Made by a program: the position numbers and the translations under genes. The notes under the pieces are model-generated. The model had not been told where the DNA came from. It was given only the letters and a program-made list of their open reading frames with translations, and did no database searches. From Clostridium hydrogenum (GTDB lineage Bacteria > Bacillota > Clostridia > Clostridiales > Clostridiaceae): a stretch of 64,000 bases of DNA. This document shows positions 16,037 through 26,072 of this stretch, one piece after another (within the stretch, counting starts at the first letter, position 1; every line of letters begins with the position of its first letter). The DNA lies in NCBI RefSeq assembly GCF_021432385.1, contig NZ_JAEACT010000002.1, forward strand, positions 566,016 to 630,015. Direction: 5' to 3'.

Positions 16037-17263
16037 ATGAATTTTTCAAATAGAATTTCTAATATGGACTTTTCACCAATAAGAAAACTTGCTCCCTTTG
16101 CAAAAGAAGCAGAAAAAAAGGGGTTAAAGGTTTATCACTTAAACATAGGTCAGCCTGATGTTAAAACCCCAGATACTTTTTTTCAGGGAATCACAAATTA
16201 TAATGAAGAAATAGTAAAATACTCAGATTCCCAAGGAATAGATTTGCTAATAGAAAGTTTTATGCAGTCACTTGCAGATTCAAACATATATTTTGAAAAA
16301 GATGAAATAATGATAACTCACGGTGGAAGTGAAGCAATTCAGTTTGCACTTATGGCAACTTGTGACCCTGGAGACGAAGTTTTATCACCTGAGCCTTTTT
16401 ATTCAAACTACAGTAGTTTTGCAAAGGTTGCAGGTGCAAAGCTTGTTCCCGTTGAAACAAAAATAGAAAATGATTTTCATCTTCCATCTAAAGAAGAGAT
16501 AAAATCAAAAATTACAGATAGAACAAAATGCATACTTATATCTAACCCATGCAATCCAACTGGAACTGTTTATAGTTATGAAGAACTTAAAATGCTTGGT
16601 GAACTAGCAAAAGAACACGATTTATTCTTAATTGCAGATGAGGTATACAGACAATTTATTTTTGATAATATACCTTATAATTCATGTATGCACTTAACTG
16701 ATATACTAGACAGGGTTATTCTTGTAGACAGTATATCTAAGCATTACAGTGCTTGTGGTGCTAGAATAGGTCTTGTTGCTTCAAAAAACGGAGAACTTAT
16801 GCATCAGATACTAAAATTATGTCAGGCAAGATTATGTGTTTCTACAATAGAGCAATTTGCAGCTTCAAACTTAATTAACACAATGAACAGCTACATTACA
16901 GACGTAAAAATGCAGTACAAAAAAAGACGTGATATAATGTACAACAAACTTTCAAATATACCAGGAGTTATTTGCAGCAAGCCAAAGGGCGCATTTTATA
17001 TGCTTGCAAAACTTCCAGTTGATGACACTGATAAATTTGCCAAGTGGCTTTTAACTGATTTTTCTTATGAAGGTGCAACTCTAATGTTTGCTCCAGGTTC
17101 AGGCTTTTATGCAACAGAAGGTCTTGGTAAAAACGAAGCTAGATTTTCATATTGCACTAGTATAGAAGACATAGAAAATTCAATGGTAATCTTGGAAAAG
17201 GCTTTGGATGAATACTGCAATAAAATAAATAAATCTGGTAAATTAGCAATCGAAGCAGAATAG
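16037..17263 (+). CDS. Class I/II pyridoxal-phosphate aminotransferase
   Basis: A 408-residue fold-type I aminotransferase resembling aspartate/aromatic aminotransferases. It has NIGQPDV near residue 40, SNPCNPTG near 173, the DEVYRQF segment near 205 and the PLP lysine in DSISKHYSACGARIG near 236. It interconverts an amino acid and its 2-oxo acid; the substrate cannot be fixed. The longest frame starts at GTG in the ribosome site. ATG at 16037, after GAGGAG, is preferred. Partner of the MocR-type gene immediately upstream. Confidence 0.85.
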   Translation: MNFSNRISNMDFSPIRKLAPFAKEAEKKGLKVYHLNIGQPDVKTPDTFFQGITNYNEEIVKYSDSQGIDLLIESFMQSLADSNIYFEKDEIMITHGGSEAIQFALMATCDPGDEVLSPEPFYSNYSSFAKVAGAKLVPVETKIENDFHLPSKEEIKSKITDRTKCILISNPCNPTGTVYSYEELKMLGELAKEHDLFLIADEVYRQFIFDNIPYNSCMHLTDILDRVILVDSISKHYSACGARIGLVASKNGELMHQILKLCQARLCVSTIEQFAASNLINTMNSYITDVKMQYKKRRDIMYNKLSNIPGVICSKPKGAFYMLAKLPVDDTDKFAKWLLTDFSYEGATLMFAPGSGFYATEGLGKNEARFSYCTSIEDIENSMVILEKALDEYCNKINKSGKLAIEAE

Positions 17264-17333
17264 CATTTAGAACATTAACTATAATATTTAAAGCATACAT
17301 TTACTCGACAAACTTGATATAGTATAAAAAATA

Positions 17334-17372
17334 AGCAAAACCATAAAAAATAATGGTTTTGTTTATTTTTTG
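17334..17372 (+). terminator. Terminator after the aminotransferase
   Basis: GCAAAACCA and TGGTTTTGT form a stem around an A/T-rich loop, followed by a T-rich run ending TTTTTTG. It ends the mocR-aminotransferase unit. Confidence 0.75.
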
Positions 17373-17426
17373 TTGAGTTTATTAATTTAAAATCTAACTA
17401 TACAAAATTACAAGGTGGTGACATAT

Positions 17427-17519
17427 TGTGAGTAAAATTGAAGCAAATATTAAAGATTATCTAGAATCCACTTTTACCGAACAACCATGTCTACCCTCCA
17501 TTATAATTCAACGATGTTA
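17427..17519 (+). CDS. Possible small ORF, 30 residues, upstream of BTAD regulator
   Basis: GTG to TAG frame of 30 codons beginning MSKIEANIKDYLESTF and ending in a segment with two cysteines, PCLPSIIIQRC. AAGGTGGTG lies seven bases before the GTG. It is after the terminator of the aminotransferase unit and 155 bases before the regulator gene. It could be a secreted-signal-like or leader peptide, or the remnant of a longer gene. No family is recognised and the evidence is only start context and position. Confidence 0.3.
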
Positions 17520-17674
17520 GTAAAAAATTTTTTTTAATTTAGATATAATTCTTGTCATACACTAAAATGATTTACTCCAAATTCCACCCCATAATTAGCT
17601 TTTTAATTTATAACATATATACATTTGCAACTGTACGTATAAAATTTTTAGTAGAGAGAAGGAAACCTAAATTC

Positions 17675-18793
17675 ATGAAAGTAATAATTGTAGAAAACGA
17701 AGTATCAATTTTAAACTCAATGAAAATAATACTGAGTAAAAATGAATGTATGGATATTATAGGAACTTATACCAACTCAGATGACGCGCTAAAAAATATA
17801 ATTAAACTTTCCCCAGATGTAGTTTTTCTTAATGTAGAAATGCCCAAAATGAACGGAATTGAATTAGGAAAAAAAGTAATGGACTTTGATGATAATATAC
17901 AAATAGTGTTTGTAAGTACATATGAGAAATATGCTTTAGAAGCTTTTAAGGTTAATGCTACAAATTATATTCTAAAACCAATTACTGATGAAGACATTAA
18001 TATAACTATTAATAGACTTTTAAAAAATTACAACCCCCAAAAAAGTATAACTTGTCCTAAAAAAAACAAAATAACTTCTTTAGGATATTTCAAGGTTTAC
18101 GGAAACTTTGGCAAAGAAGAAATTAAATGGCCTACTGCTAAATGTGAAGAATTATTTGCATATTTTGTTTATATGCAAGGAAAAGAAGTAGATAAATGGC
18201 ATCTTTGTGATATTCTTTGGCAAAACTATGCACCAAAAAAAGCCGAACATAATCTACACAACACAATTTATAGAATAAAAACCGCACTAAAAAATTCTCA
18301 AATAGAGAATATTATAAATTACAATAAGGGAAGTTATAGCATTAATTTCAAAGATTTCTCTTGTGATTTGTGGGATTTTAATACTTTTATTAAAAACAGC
18401 CCCCTAGTTACTGATAAAAATATATACAATTACGAAAAAATTATAGCACAATATAAAGGAAATTTATTTGGAAATAAAGCCTTTGACTGGTGTATGGAAT
18501 CTAGTGAGAATCTAACGAAATCCTACATATCCTCTTTGAAGGCTATTTCCAAATATTATATTAAGAATAATATTTTTAGCAAAGCAAAAGAATATCTTAA
18601 GATTGCTATTAAAATTGACAATTTTGACGAAGAAACTCATGAAATGTTGCTACTGATATACTTTCATATGAGGGATAAAACTGCTCTAGTTAACCATTAT
18701 AAATACTTAACTAAAATACTTAAAGAAGAATTAGATATAAACCCCAAGGTTTCCACTACAAAACTTTACAAAAACTTATTAAGAAAAATATAA
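17675..18793 (+). CDS. Atypical response regulator with SARP-like BTAD activator domain
   Basis: A 372-residue protein. Residues 1-120 are a receiver domain. The usual phospho-acceptor Asp is Asn (VVFLNVEMPKMNG) and the acidic pair reads ENE. The switch Ser/Thr (FVSTYEKY) and Lys (LKPI) remain. Residues 150-245 are a winged helix, and about 250-372 a bacterial transcriptional activation (TPR-like) domain. Phosphorylation control is therefore doubtful. A longer frame begins 41 codons upstream without a ribosome site. ATG at 17675 follows GAGAGAAGG. The adhesin gene downstream is a plausible target. Confidence 0.8.
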   Translation: MKVIIVENEVSILNSMKIILSKNECMDIIGTYTNSDDALKNIIKLSPDVVFLNVEMPKMNGIELGKKVMDFDDNIQIVFVSTYEKYALEAFKVNATNYILKPITDEDINITINRLLKNYNPQKSITCPKKNKITSLGYFKVYGNFGKEEIKWPTAKCEELFAYFVYMQGKEVDKWHLCDILWQNYAPKKAEHNLHNTIYRIKTALKNSQIENIINYNKGSYSINFKDFSCDLWDFNTFIKNSPLVTDKNIYNYEKIIAQYKGNLFGNKAFDWCMESSENLTKSYISSLKAISKYYIKNNIFSKAKEYLKIAIKIDNFDEETHEMLLLIYFHMRDKTALVNHYKYLTKILKEELDINPKVSTTKLYKNLLRKI

Positions 18794-18860
18794 ACATTTT
18801 TGTATATATGTGATAATTTTGTGATAAAAAACGATTAATATTAACTTATCCAAAATAATA

Positions 18861-18927
18861 CTGGGAGCTTTGACCTATATATTTAACTGGGCACTTTATA
18901 TATAGTAAGCTAATAGTGCAACCGACC
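18861..18927 (+). promoter_or_regulatory. Class II cyclic di-GMP riboswitch aptamer
   Basis: The core TGGGCACTT (18888-18896) and AGTGCAACCGACC (18915-18927) match the conserved core that I recall from clostridial class II c-di-GMP riboswitches. GCACT pairs with AGTGC around a variable hairpin. The 5' half, from about CTGGGAGC, is less conserved and its pairing was not fully resolved. It lies 56 bases before the ATG of the giant adhesin. Its 3' strand ACCGACC is also the 5' arm of the terminator that follows. Confidence 0.82.
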
Positions 18928-18952
18928 AATTTTTTAATTGATCGGTTTTTTT
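18921..18952 (+). terminator. Riboswitch expression platform (terminator)
   Basis: ACCGA-C-CAATT pairs with AATTG-A-TCGGT, followed by a run of seven T. The left arm overlaps the last aptamer bases, so aptamer and terminator exclude each other. Ligand binding should free the transcript, giving an ON switch: more adhesin when c-di-GMP is high. Confidence 0.8.
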
Positions 18953-18982
18953 GGTTTATTTTTTAAAAAAAGGGGTGAAATA

Positions 18983-21900
18983 ATGAAAGGAAAAAAACTT
19001 TTGATATTTACATTTATAATTGCTTTTATATTTCAATTTCTTGTGCCCTCACCAAATGTAAAAGCAGCCGGAACTGATATCTCAAATGCTTTCCCACTTA
19101 TTACAGATCTGAACATAACAGATCAAAATGGCAATGCTTTAGGAAATAGTATAGACAAAAGCTCTGAAATTCATATTAATTACACTTGGTCTATTCCTAA
19201 TGAAGCAAACATTAATCAGGGTGATTTTTACACCATGCAGTTACCAGATCAGATTAGCATAGTGGCACCTATAGATCAGCCTTTGCTAGATGTTAATGAT
19301 AACAGCAGTGTAGTCGCAAATATGCATATTGATACAAATGGTAAAGTCACGATTACCTTTACAAGTTATGCATCTACGCATTCTGATGTACACGGTGGAA
19401 TTTCTGTTGACTGCCACTTTGATAAAGACAATATTGGAAATATCAATCCTGTTTACATTAACTTTGAAATTCCTGCAAAAGGCACTATTCAGGAAGGACC
19501 TTTTAATTTTATTCAACCAAATCCATCTATATCCAAGAGTGGAAACTACAATCCTACAACAGATGAGATTACTTGGACAGTAACATTAAACCAAGAAGGT
19601 GTAAAATTAAATGATGCAACATTGGACGATCTTATAGGAAGTGGACAGGATTTTGTAGATGGTTCTGTACTAGTTAATGGTAGTAATCCTAGTGATATTG
19701 GGGCAAGCTATACTTATGATTCCTCATCAAAAGAACTTGCTTTAGCTTTAGGTACTATAACTACTCAGCAGGTTATAACCTATAAAACCAGTATACATTC
19801 AGATTTGTCAACAAAAGCACAGGGTACTTACAATTATAGTAACAATGCAATTTTAAATTATTCAGATGAAATTAGTGCCAAAAGCATAACTTCAAATACT
19901 GCCTCAGTTCCGGTAAATGTAAACTACATTAGTAAAAGTGGAAACTATAATGCTTCAACCAAAAGTATTGATTGGACTATCACTGTAAATGGAAGTGGAA
20001 GAACAATACACAACACTACCGTTACCGACAATATTCCTTCTGGTCTTACATTAGACTATTCCAGTGTCAGCGGTGCACCTTTCTCAACTTCAGGGCAAAC
20101 TGTAACTTTTGACTTAGGTGATATCACAAGTTCACAAACCATTACTTATTCAACACCTGTAGATACTAGTATTTATAACTCAAATGGTTATACAAATTAT
20201 AATAATACTGCTATTCTTTCAGGAGATGAAGTTCCAAATAATACTTCTGCAACTAGCAGTGTTGGTGTTAGTAGCAATATCATTCAGAAGCAAGGAATAG
20301 GCTATGATGCCTCCACTGGTATTATTACCTGGAAAGTAATAGTAAATAGTAATAATACTTCTGTTTCAGCTGGTGCACTAGTTACAGATAACATTCCAGT
20401 AGGTCAAACTTATGTGCCAAATTCAGCCGTATTAGATAATACTACAGGAATATCTGACAGTACTTCATATACTGCAGCAGCTTCTGGAGACACATCGAAA
20501 ACAGGTACATTTACTTATACCTTTCCAGATGCATTTTCTGATACCCATACTATTACTTTTAAAACTCAGATAACAGATTCAAAGGTTTATCTTGCAAACT
20601 TTAGTGGAAATTATAATAACAGTGTTACTCTTACAGCTAATGGAATAAATCAAACTGCTTCTGGGACTCAACCTGTAAACAGCCAAATAATTAATAAAAC
20701 ATCAACAGGTTATAACTACGCTACAAGAGAAATATCTTGGAGTATTGTAGTCGACAAAAATAAAATGCCTATACACAATGCAGTTATTACAGATAACATT
20801 CCTGCTGGTCAAGAATATGTTGCTGATTCTGCTGCTATAACTAATGGTGCAAACACAAGTGGATTTAACTATACGGATATATCAAATGATGCTTCAAAAA
20901 CAGGTGTACTTACGTATACTTTCTCCAATGCTATTAGCAATATGTATACAATAACCTTTAAAACAAGGGTTAGTGATCTTAGTATATTCAATAGTACTGG
21001 AATTAAATCCTTAAGTAATTGTGCAACTATTAATGGGGATGAAATACCTACTAATGGCAACAGGCAAAGTACAGCAACTCAAACTATAAATAACACTATA
21101 GTTAACAAAACTGCATCTTACACAAGTGGTAATTCATATATTAGCTGGACTGTAAATGTAAACCCTAATTACAACCTTTCTATGGGTGGAACAACTATAA
21201 CTGATGATCTACAAAGTGGATTATCATTAAATACAGATACTGTTCAATTATATAACGCTGTAGTAAATGCAAATGGAACTCTTTCAGCTGGTAATAATAT
21301 TGCACTAACAGCACAAAATGTAAAATATGATTCTACTACTGGAGAATTCAATTTTACGTTTCCACAAGATGCAGGAACATCTGCCTACATCCTTAAGTTT
21401 ATTACTAACGTTGCTAAAACAGGAAGCTATACAAATTCAGTTAAGTTTAATGGAAGCAGCTTAATTCAAAGTGCTCCAGCTACACAAAATATTTCATGGA
21501 TTTCTAACGGAAGCGGCTGGGGTGTTGGCACAACTGGCAGTATTACTGTAGAAAAAGTAGATGGTAATGACAATACCAAAACACTATCTGGTGCAATATT
21601 TGAACTTATTGACCAATATGGAAATGTTAAAGCAACTTCTTCTGCTACAGGAAGTGATGGAAAAGCTTTATTCTCAACGCTTAAATATGATACAAATTAT
21701 TCTATAAAAGAAATAACTCCGCCTAAAGGCTACAATTTAAGCAGTGAAATATACAATTTTCAAGTGCATAATGCTACTGGTCAACAAAATATTGTCTATG
21801 ACTATCAAGATACAAAGATAAAAAAGGACATCAGTTTTACTAAATTAGGGCAAGACGGTAAGGCACTTCAAGGTGCAGAGTTTACGCTTTATAAATCTGA

Positions 21901-24900
21901 TGGTATCACTCCAATTTTGGATGCTGAAGGCAAAAATGTGACGGCTACAAGTGATGTGAATGGAATTGTGACATTTCCCTCTATAGACTATGGAGACTAT
22001 AAAATAAAGGAAAGTACAGCTCCTGCTGGATACCTACTTTCCTCCGATGTAATAGCGGCATCCTTTAGTGGAGATTATTCAAATACGGTTGTTACAGTTA
22101 CACCTAATTCCATTTCTAATCAATTAATAACCGGTGGAATTAAGATAACTAAAACAGATGCTTCTACTTCTGCACCTTTACCTGGTGCTACTATTGAAGT
22201 CTTCACAAGTGATGGTAACCAAGTTGGAAATGGGATAGAAGGAATTACTGGCACCGATGGAACTGTTGAATTTGATAACTTACCATATGGAAATTACTAT
22301 TTTATGGAAACAAATGCACCTGAAGGATATTCCATAAATACTGATAAACATCCTTTCAGCATTACTGATAATGGAGTTATTGTTAATGCCACTATTTCTG
22401 ATACAAAAATAACCGGTGGAATTAAAATAACTAAAGTTGACAATTCTATTCCATCCTTTATACCAGGAACAACTATTGGATTTTTCACCAGTGATGGTAC
22501 ACAATTTGGAAGTGCTACAAAAGAAGCTGATGGATTTGATGGAAATATTCAATTAAATAAATTATCTTATGGTAATTACTACTTCTCAGAAACTAATGTA
22601 CCTAACGGATATTTATTAAATACTAATAAACATCCTTTTAGCATTAATAGAGAAGATAATTTTATTCCACTACTTGTATCAGGCTTAACTATTACAATTT
22701 ACTCAAGTAATGGTACTGAGATTGGAACTGTTACAAAAGAAACTACTGGCTTTGATGTAAATGCTAAATTTGATAGCTTAGCCTATGGTAGTTACTATTT
22801 TGTAGAAACAGGCGGACCTATAGGATATCCATTAAATACTGCTAAACATCCATTTAGTGTTACTGAAACAGACACATCTACTTCAGCCCCTGTACCTGGT
22901 GCTACTATTGCAGTTTTCACAAGTGACGGCAGACAGGTTGCAAACGGAACTGAAGGAATTACTGGCGCTGATGGAACTGTTGAATTTGATAACTTACCAT
23001 ATGGAAATTACTATTTTATAGAAACCAATGCACCTGAAGGATATTCCATAAATACTGATGAACATCCTTTCAGCATTACTGATAATGGAGTTATTGTTAA
23101 TGCCACCATTTCTGATGCAAAATTAAACCCAGGAACAGATATAACAAAAATAACTGGCGGAATTAAGATAACTAAAACAGATGCTGCTACTTCGGTTCCT
23201 GTACCTGGTGCTACTATTGAGGTTTTTACAGGTGATGGTAACCAAGTTGCAAATGGGATAGAAGGAATTACCGGAGCTGATGGAACTGTTGAATTTGATA
23301 ATTTACCCTACGGTAGTTACTACTTCCTAGAAACTAAAGCACCTGAAGGATATTTAATAAATACTGATAAACATCCTTTTAGTATTACTGATAATGGTGT
23401 TATTCTTAAGGATACTATTTCTGATACAAAAATAGTTCCAACTCCTCCACCAACACCTGTTCCAACTCCTACACCAGCACCTGTTCCAACACCAACACCA
23501 AAAATAACTGGTGGAATTAAGATAACTAAAGTCGACAGTTCTATTCCATCCTTTATACCAGGAACAACTATTGGATTTTTCACCAGTGATGGTACACAAT
23601 TTGGAAGTGCTACAAAAGAAGCTGATGGATTTGATGGAAATATTCAATTAAATAAGTTATCTTATGGTAATTACTACTTCTCAGAAACTAATGTACCTAA
23701 CGGATATTTATTAAATACTAATAAACATCCTTTTAGCATTAATAGAGAAGATAATTTTATTCCACTACTTGTACCAGGCTTAACTATTACAATTTACTCA
23801 AGTAATGGCACTGAGATTGGAACTGTTACAAAAGAAACTACTGGCTTTGATGTAAATGCTAAATTTGATAACTTAGCCTATGGTAGTTACTATTTTGTAG
23901 AAACAGGCGGACCTATAGGATATCCATTAAATACTGCTAAACATCCATTTAGTGTTGCTGAAACAGACACGTCTACTTCAGCCCCTGTACCTGGTGCTAC
24001 TATTACAGTTTTCACAAGTGATGGCAGACAGGTTGCAAACGGAACTGAAGGAATTACTGGCGCTGATGGAACTGTTGAATTTGATAATTTACCAGCTGGA
24101 GATTATTATTTCTTGGAAACCAAGGCACCTACAGGATATTCCATAAATACTGATAAACATCCTTTTAGTATTACTGATAATGGCGTCATTCTTAATGCCA
24201 CCATTTCTGATGCAAAATTAAACCCAGGAACAGATATAACAAAAATAACTGGTGGAATTAAGATAACTAAAACAGACGCTGCTACTTCGGCTCCTGTACC
24301 TGGTGCTACTATTACGATTTTCACAAGTAACGGTAACCAAGTTGCAAATGGAACTGAAGGAATTACTGGTGCTGATGGAACTGTTGAATTTGATAATTTA
24401 CCAGCTGGAGATTATTATTTCTTGGAAACCAAGGCACCTACAGGATACTTAATAAATCCTGATAAACATCCTTTTAGTATTACTGATAATGGCGTCATTC
24501 TTAGAGACACTATTTCTGATACAAAAATAGCTCCAACTCCTACACCAACGCCTGTTCCAACACCAAAAATAACTGGTGGAATTAAGATAACTAAAACAGA
24601 CGCTGCTACTTCAGCTCCTATACCTGGTGCTACTATTACGATTTTCACAAGTAACGGTAACCAAGTTGCAAATGGAACTGAAGGAATTACTGGTGCTGAT
24701 GGAACTGTTGAATTTGATAATTTACCAGCTGGAGATTATTATTTCTTGGAAACCAAGGCACCTACAGGATACTTAATAAATCCTGATAAACATCCTTTTA
24801 GTATTACTGATAATGGCGTCATTCTTAGAGACACTATTTCTGATACAAAAATAGCTCCAACTCCTACACCAACGCCTGTTCCAACACCAAAAATAACTGG

Positions 24901-26002
24901 TGGAATTAAGATAACTAAAACAGACGCTGCTACTTCAGCTCCTATACCTGGTGCTACTATTACGATTTTCACAAGTAACGGTAACCAAGTTGCAAATGGA
25001 ACTGAAGGAATTACTGGTGCTGATGGAACTGTTGAATTTGATAATTTACCAGCTGGAGATTATTATTTCTTGGAAACCAAGGCACCTACAGGATACTTAA
25101 TAAATCCTGATAAACATCCTTTTAGTATTACTGATAATGGCGTCATTCTTAGAGACACTATTTCTGATACAAAAATAGCTCCAACGCCTACACCAGCACC
25201 TGTTCCAACACCAAAAATAACTGGTGGAATTAAGATAACTAAAACAGACGCTGCTACTTCGGCTCCTATACCTGGTGCTACTATTACAATTTTCTCAAGT
25301 AACGGTAACCAAGTTGCAAATGGAACTGAAGGAATTACTGGTACTGATGGAACTGTTGAATTTGATAATTTACCAGCTGGAGATTATTATTTCTTAGAAA
25401 CCAAGGCACCTACAGGATACTTAATAAATCCTGATAAACATCCTTTTAGTATTACTGATAATGGCGTTATTCTTAGGGACACTATTTCCGATACAAAAAT
25501 AGTTCCAATTCCCACACCAAAACCAACGCCAAAAATAACTGGTGGAATTAAAATATCAAAAACAGATGCTGCTACTTCAGCTCCTATACCTGGTGCTACT
25601 ATTACAATTTTCTCAAGTGATGGTAAGCAGGTTGGAAATGCAAAAGTAACCGGACCTGATGGATCAGTTGAATTTGACAATTTACCATATGGCGATTACT
25701 ATTTTGTAGAAAGTAATGCGCCTGAAGGATACCCAGCAAATACTGATAAACATCCTTTTAGCATTACTGCTAATGGAGTTGTTCTTAAGGATACTATTTT
25801 ATCCTCCAAAAGCAATATGTCAAATGTGCCCAGAACAAATACTGCTCCATCAATAGATAAAAGTTCCACTACGAAAATTACAACCTTGCCTCAAACAGGC
25901 GGATTGTTAGATACTAAATTGATAATAATTATAGGATTACTAATTATTCTAGGAGGTATCTTAATTTTAATAATAAGCAAAAAGAGTCTAAGAAACAAAT
26001 AA
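18983..26002 (+). CDS. Giant sortase-anchored adhesin with DUF11-like and SpaA/Cna_B repeats
   Basis: A 2,339-residue surface protein. It has a signal peptide (hydrophobic to about residue 27, ending VKAAG). An adhesin head (30-190) is followed by about five DUF11-like repeats (to ~870), each opening with motifs like SKSGNYN...ITWTV and DNIP. Then come about 15 SpaA/Cna_B-type repeats with GGIKITKTDA starts and ETKAPTGY ends, the type that usually forms isopeptide bonds. Proline/threonine spacers (PTPTPVPTP) separate several. The C-terminus has LPQTG, a hydrophobic helix and SKKSLRNK. Four units are identical or nearly so with a 324-bp period. Likely c-di-GMP-controlled attachment protein. 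The longest frame starts 15 codons upstream inside the terminator region. Confidence 0.9.
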   Translation: MKGKKLLIFTFIIAFIFQFLVPSPNVKAAGTDISNAFPLITDLNITDQNGNALGNSIDKSSEIHINYTWSIPNEANINQGDFYTMQLPDQISIVAPIDQPLLDVNDNSSVVANMHIDTNGKVTITFTSYASTHSDVHGGISVDCHFDKDNIGNINPVYINFEIPAKGTIQEGPFNFIQPNPSISKSGNYNPTTDEITWTVTLNQEGVKLNDATLDDLIGSGQDFVDGSVLVNGSNPSDIGASYTYDSSSKELALALGTITTQQVITYKTSIHSDLSTKAQGTYNYSNNAILNYSDEISAKSITSNTASVPVNVNYISKSGNYNASTKSIDWTITVNGSGRTIHNTTVTDNIPSGLTLDYSSVSGAPFSTSGQTVTFDLGDITSSQTITYSTPVDTSIYNSNGYTNYNNTAILSGDEVPNNTSATSSVGVSSNIIQKQGIGYDASTGIITWKVIVNSNNTSVSAGALVTDNIPVGQTYVPNSAVLDNTTGISDSTSYTAAASGDTSKTGTFTYTFPDAFSDTHTITFKTQITDSKVYLANFSGNYNNSVTLTANGINQTASGTQPVNSQIINKTSTGYNYATREISWSIVVDKNKMPIHNAVITDNIPAGQEYVADSAAITNGANTSGFNYTDISNDASKTGVLTYTFSNAISNMYTITFKTRVSDLSIFNSTGIKSLSNCATINGDEIPTNGNRQSTATQTINNTIVNKTASYTSGNSYISWTVNVNPNYNLSMGGTTITDDLQSGLSLNTDTVQLYNAVVNANGTLSAGNNIALTAQNVKYDSTTGEFNFTFPQDAGTSAYILKFITNVAKTGSYTNSVKFNGSSLIQSAPATQNISWISNGSGWGVGTTGSITVEKVDGNDNTKTLSGAIFELIDQYGNVKATSSATGSDGKALFSTLKYDTNYSIKEITPPKGYNLSSEIYNFQVHNATGQQNIVYDYQDTKIKKDISFTKLGQDGKALQGAEFTLYKSDGITPILDAEGKNVTATSDVNGIVTFPSIDYGDYKIKESTAPAGYLLSSDVIAASFSGDYSNTVVTVTPNSISNQLITGGIKITKTDASTSAPLPGATIEVFTSDGNQVGNGIEGITGTDGTVEFDNLPYGNYYFMETNAPEGYSINTDKHPFSITDNGVIVNATISDTKITGGIKITKVDNSIPSFIPGTTIGFFTSDGTQFGSATKEADGFDGNIQLNKLSYGNYYFSETNVPNGYLLNTNKHPFSINREDNFIPLLVSGLTITIYSSNGTEIGTVTKETTGFDVNAKFDSLAYGSYYFVETGGPIGYPLNTAKHPFSVTETDTSTSAPVPGATIAVFTSDGRQVANGTEGITGADGTVEFDNLPYGNYYFIETNAPEGYSINTDEHPFSITDNGVIVNATISDAKLNPGTDITKITGGIKITKTDAATSVPVPGATIEVFTGDGNQVANGIEGITGADGTVEFDNLPYGSYYFLETKAPEGYLINTDKHPFSITDNGVILKDTISDTKIVPTPPPTPVPTPTPAPVPTPTPKITGGIKITKVDSSIPSFIPGTTIGFFTSDGTQFGSATKEADGFDGNIQLNKLSYGNYYFSETNVPNGYLLNTNKHPFSINREDNFIPLLVPGLTITIYSSNGTEIGTVTKETTGFDVNAKFDNLAYGSYYFVETGGPIGYPLNTAKHPFSVAETDTSTSAPVPGATITVFTSDGRQVANGTEGITGADGTVEFDNLPAGDYYFLETKAPTGYSINTDKHPFSITDNGVILNATISDAKLNPGTDITKITGGIKITKTDAATSAPVPGATITIFTSNGNQVANGTEGITGADGTVEFDNLPAGDYYFLETKAPTGYLINPDKHPFSITDNGVILRDTISDTKIAPTPTPTPVPTPKITGGIKITKTDAATSAPIPGATITIFTSNGNQVANGTEGITGADGTVEFDNLPAGDYYFLETKAPTGYLINPDKHPFSITDNGVILRDTISDTKIAPTPTPTPVPTPKITGGIKITKTDAATSAPIPGATITIFTSNGNQVANGTEGITGADGTVEFDNLPAGDYYFLETKAPTGYLINPDKHPFSITDNGVILRDTISDTKIAPTPTPAPVPTPKITGGIKITKTDAATSAPIPGATITIFSSNGNQVANGTEGITGTDGTVEFDNLPAGDYYFLETKAPTGYLINPDKHPFSITDNGVILRDTISDTKIVPIPTPKPTPKITGGIKISKTDAATSAPIPGATITIFSSDGKQVGNAKVTGPDGSVEFDNLPYGDYYFVESNAPEGYPANTDKHPFSITANGVVLKDTILSSKSNMSNVPRTNTAPSIDKSSTTKITTLPQTGGLLDTKLIIIIGLLIILGGILILIISKKSLRNK
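22415..24240 (+). repeat. Long internal duplication in the adhesin gene
   Basis: A block containing two degenerate SpaA-like units (IPSFIPGTTIGFF... and IPLLVSGLTITIY...) plus a normal one begins at 22415 and recurs at 23510, a shift of 1,095 bp (365 codons), with very few differences. The degenerate units lack the GGIKITKT opening, as if three repeats had been fused. Confidence 0.8.
24241..25500 (+). repeat. Four tandem 324-bp repeats in the adhesin gene
   Basis: The sequence AAAATAACTGGTGGAATTAA recurs at 24241, 24565, 24889 and 25213, exactly 324 bp apart. Each unit encodes one SpaA domain plus a PT-rich spacer. The units at 24565 and 24889 appear identical over almost their whole length. 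Such an array can change length by recombination or slippage. Confidence 0.9.
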
Positions 26003-26018
26003 TTAAATAAAAATAATT

Positions 26019-26072
26019 ATACCCTGTAAGATAGAAAGCAATAGTGTTTATCAATCTTACAGGGTATTTAAT
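26019..26072 (+). terminator. Terminator after the adhesin gene
   Basis: ATACCCTGTAAGAT and ATCTTACAGGGTAT form a perfect 14-base stem with a 21-base loop, then a T-rich tail. It separates the adhesin from the C39-like protease gene, which must have its own promoter. The rest of the 254-bp gap is AT-rich with no recognisable riboswitch. Confidence 0.8.

Noticed and set aside
17552..17674. 41-codon N-terminal extension of the BTAD regulator
   Set aside because: No ribosome site at its start and no receiver-like sequence; ATG at 17675 has GAGAGAAGG upstream.
18938..18982. 15-codon N-terminal extension of the adhesin
   Set aside because: It lies in the riboswitch terminator; the signal peptide and AGGGGTG ribosome site fit ATG at 18983.
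22280..25680. Repeated 77-97 codon frames on the minus strand across the adhesin gene
   Set aside because: They recur with each 324-bp repeat, have no ribosome sites and follow the codon pattern of the plus-strand gene; shadows of the adhesin.
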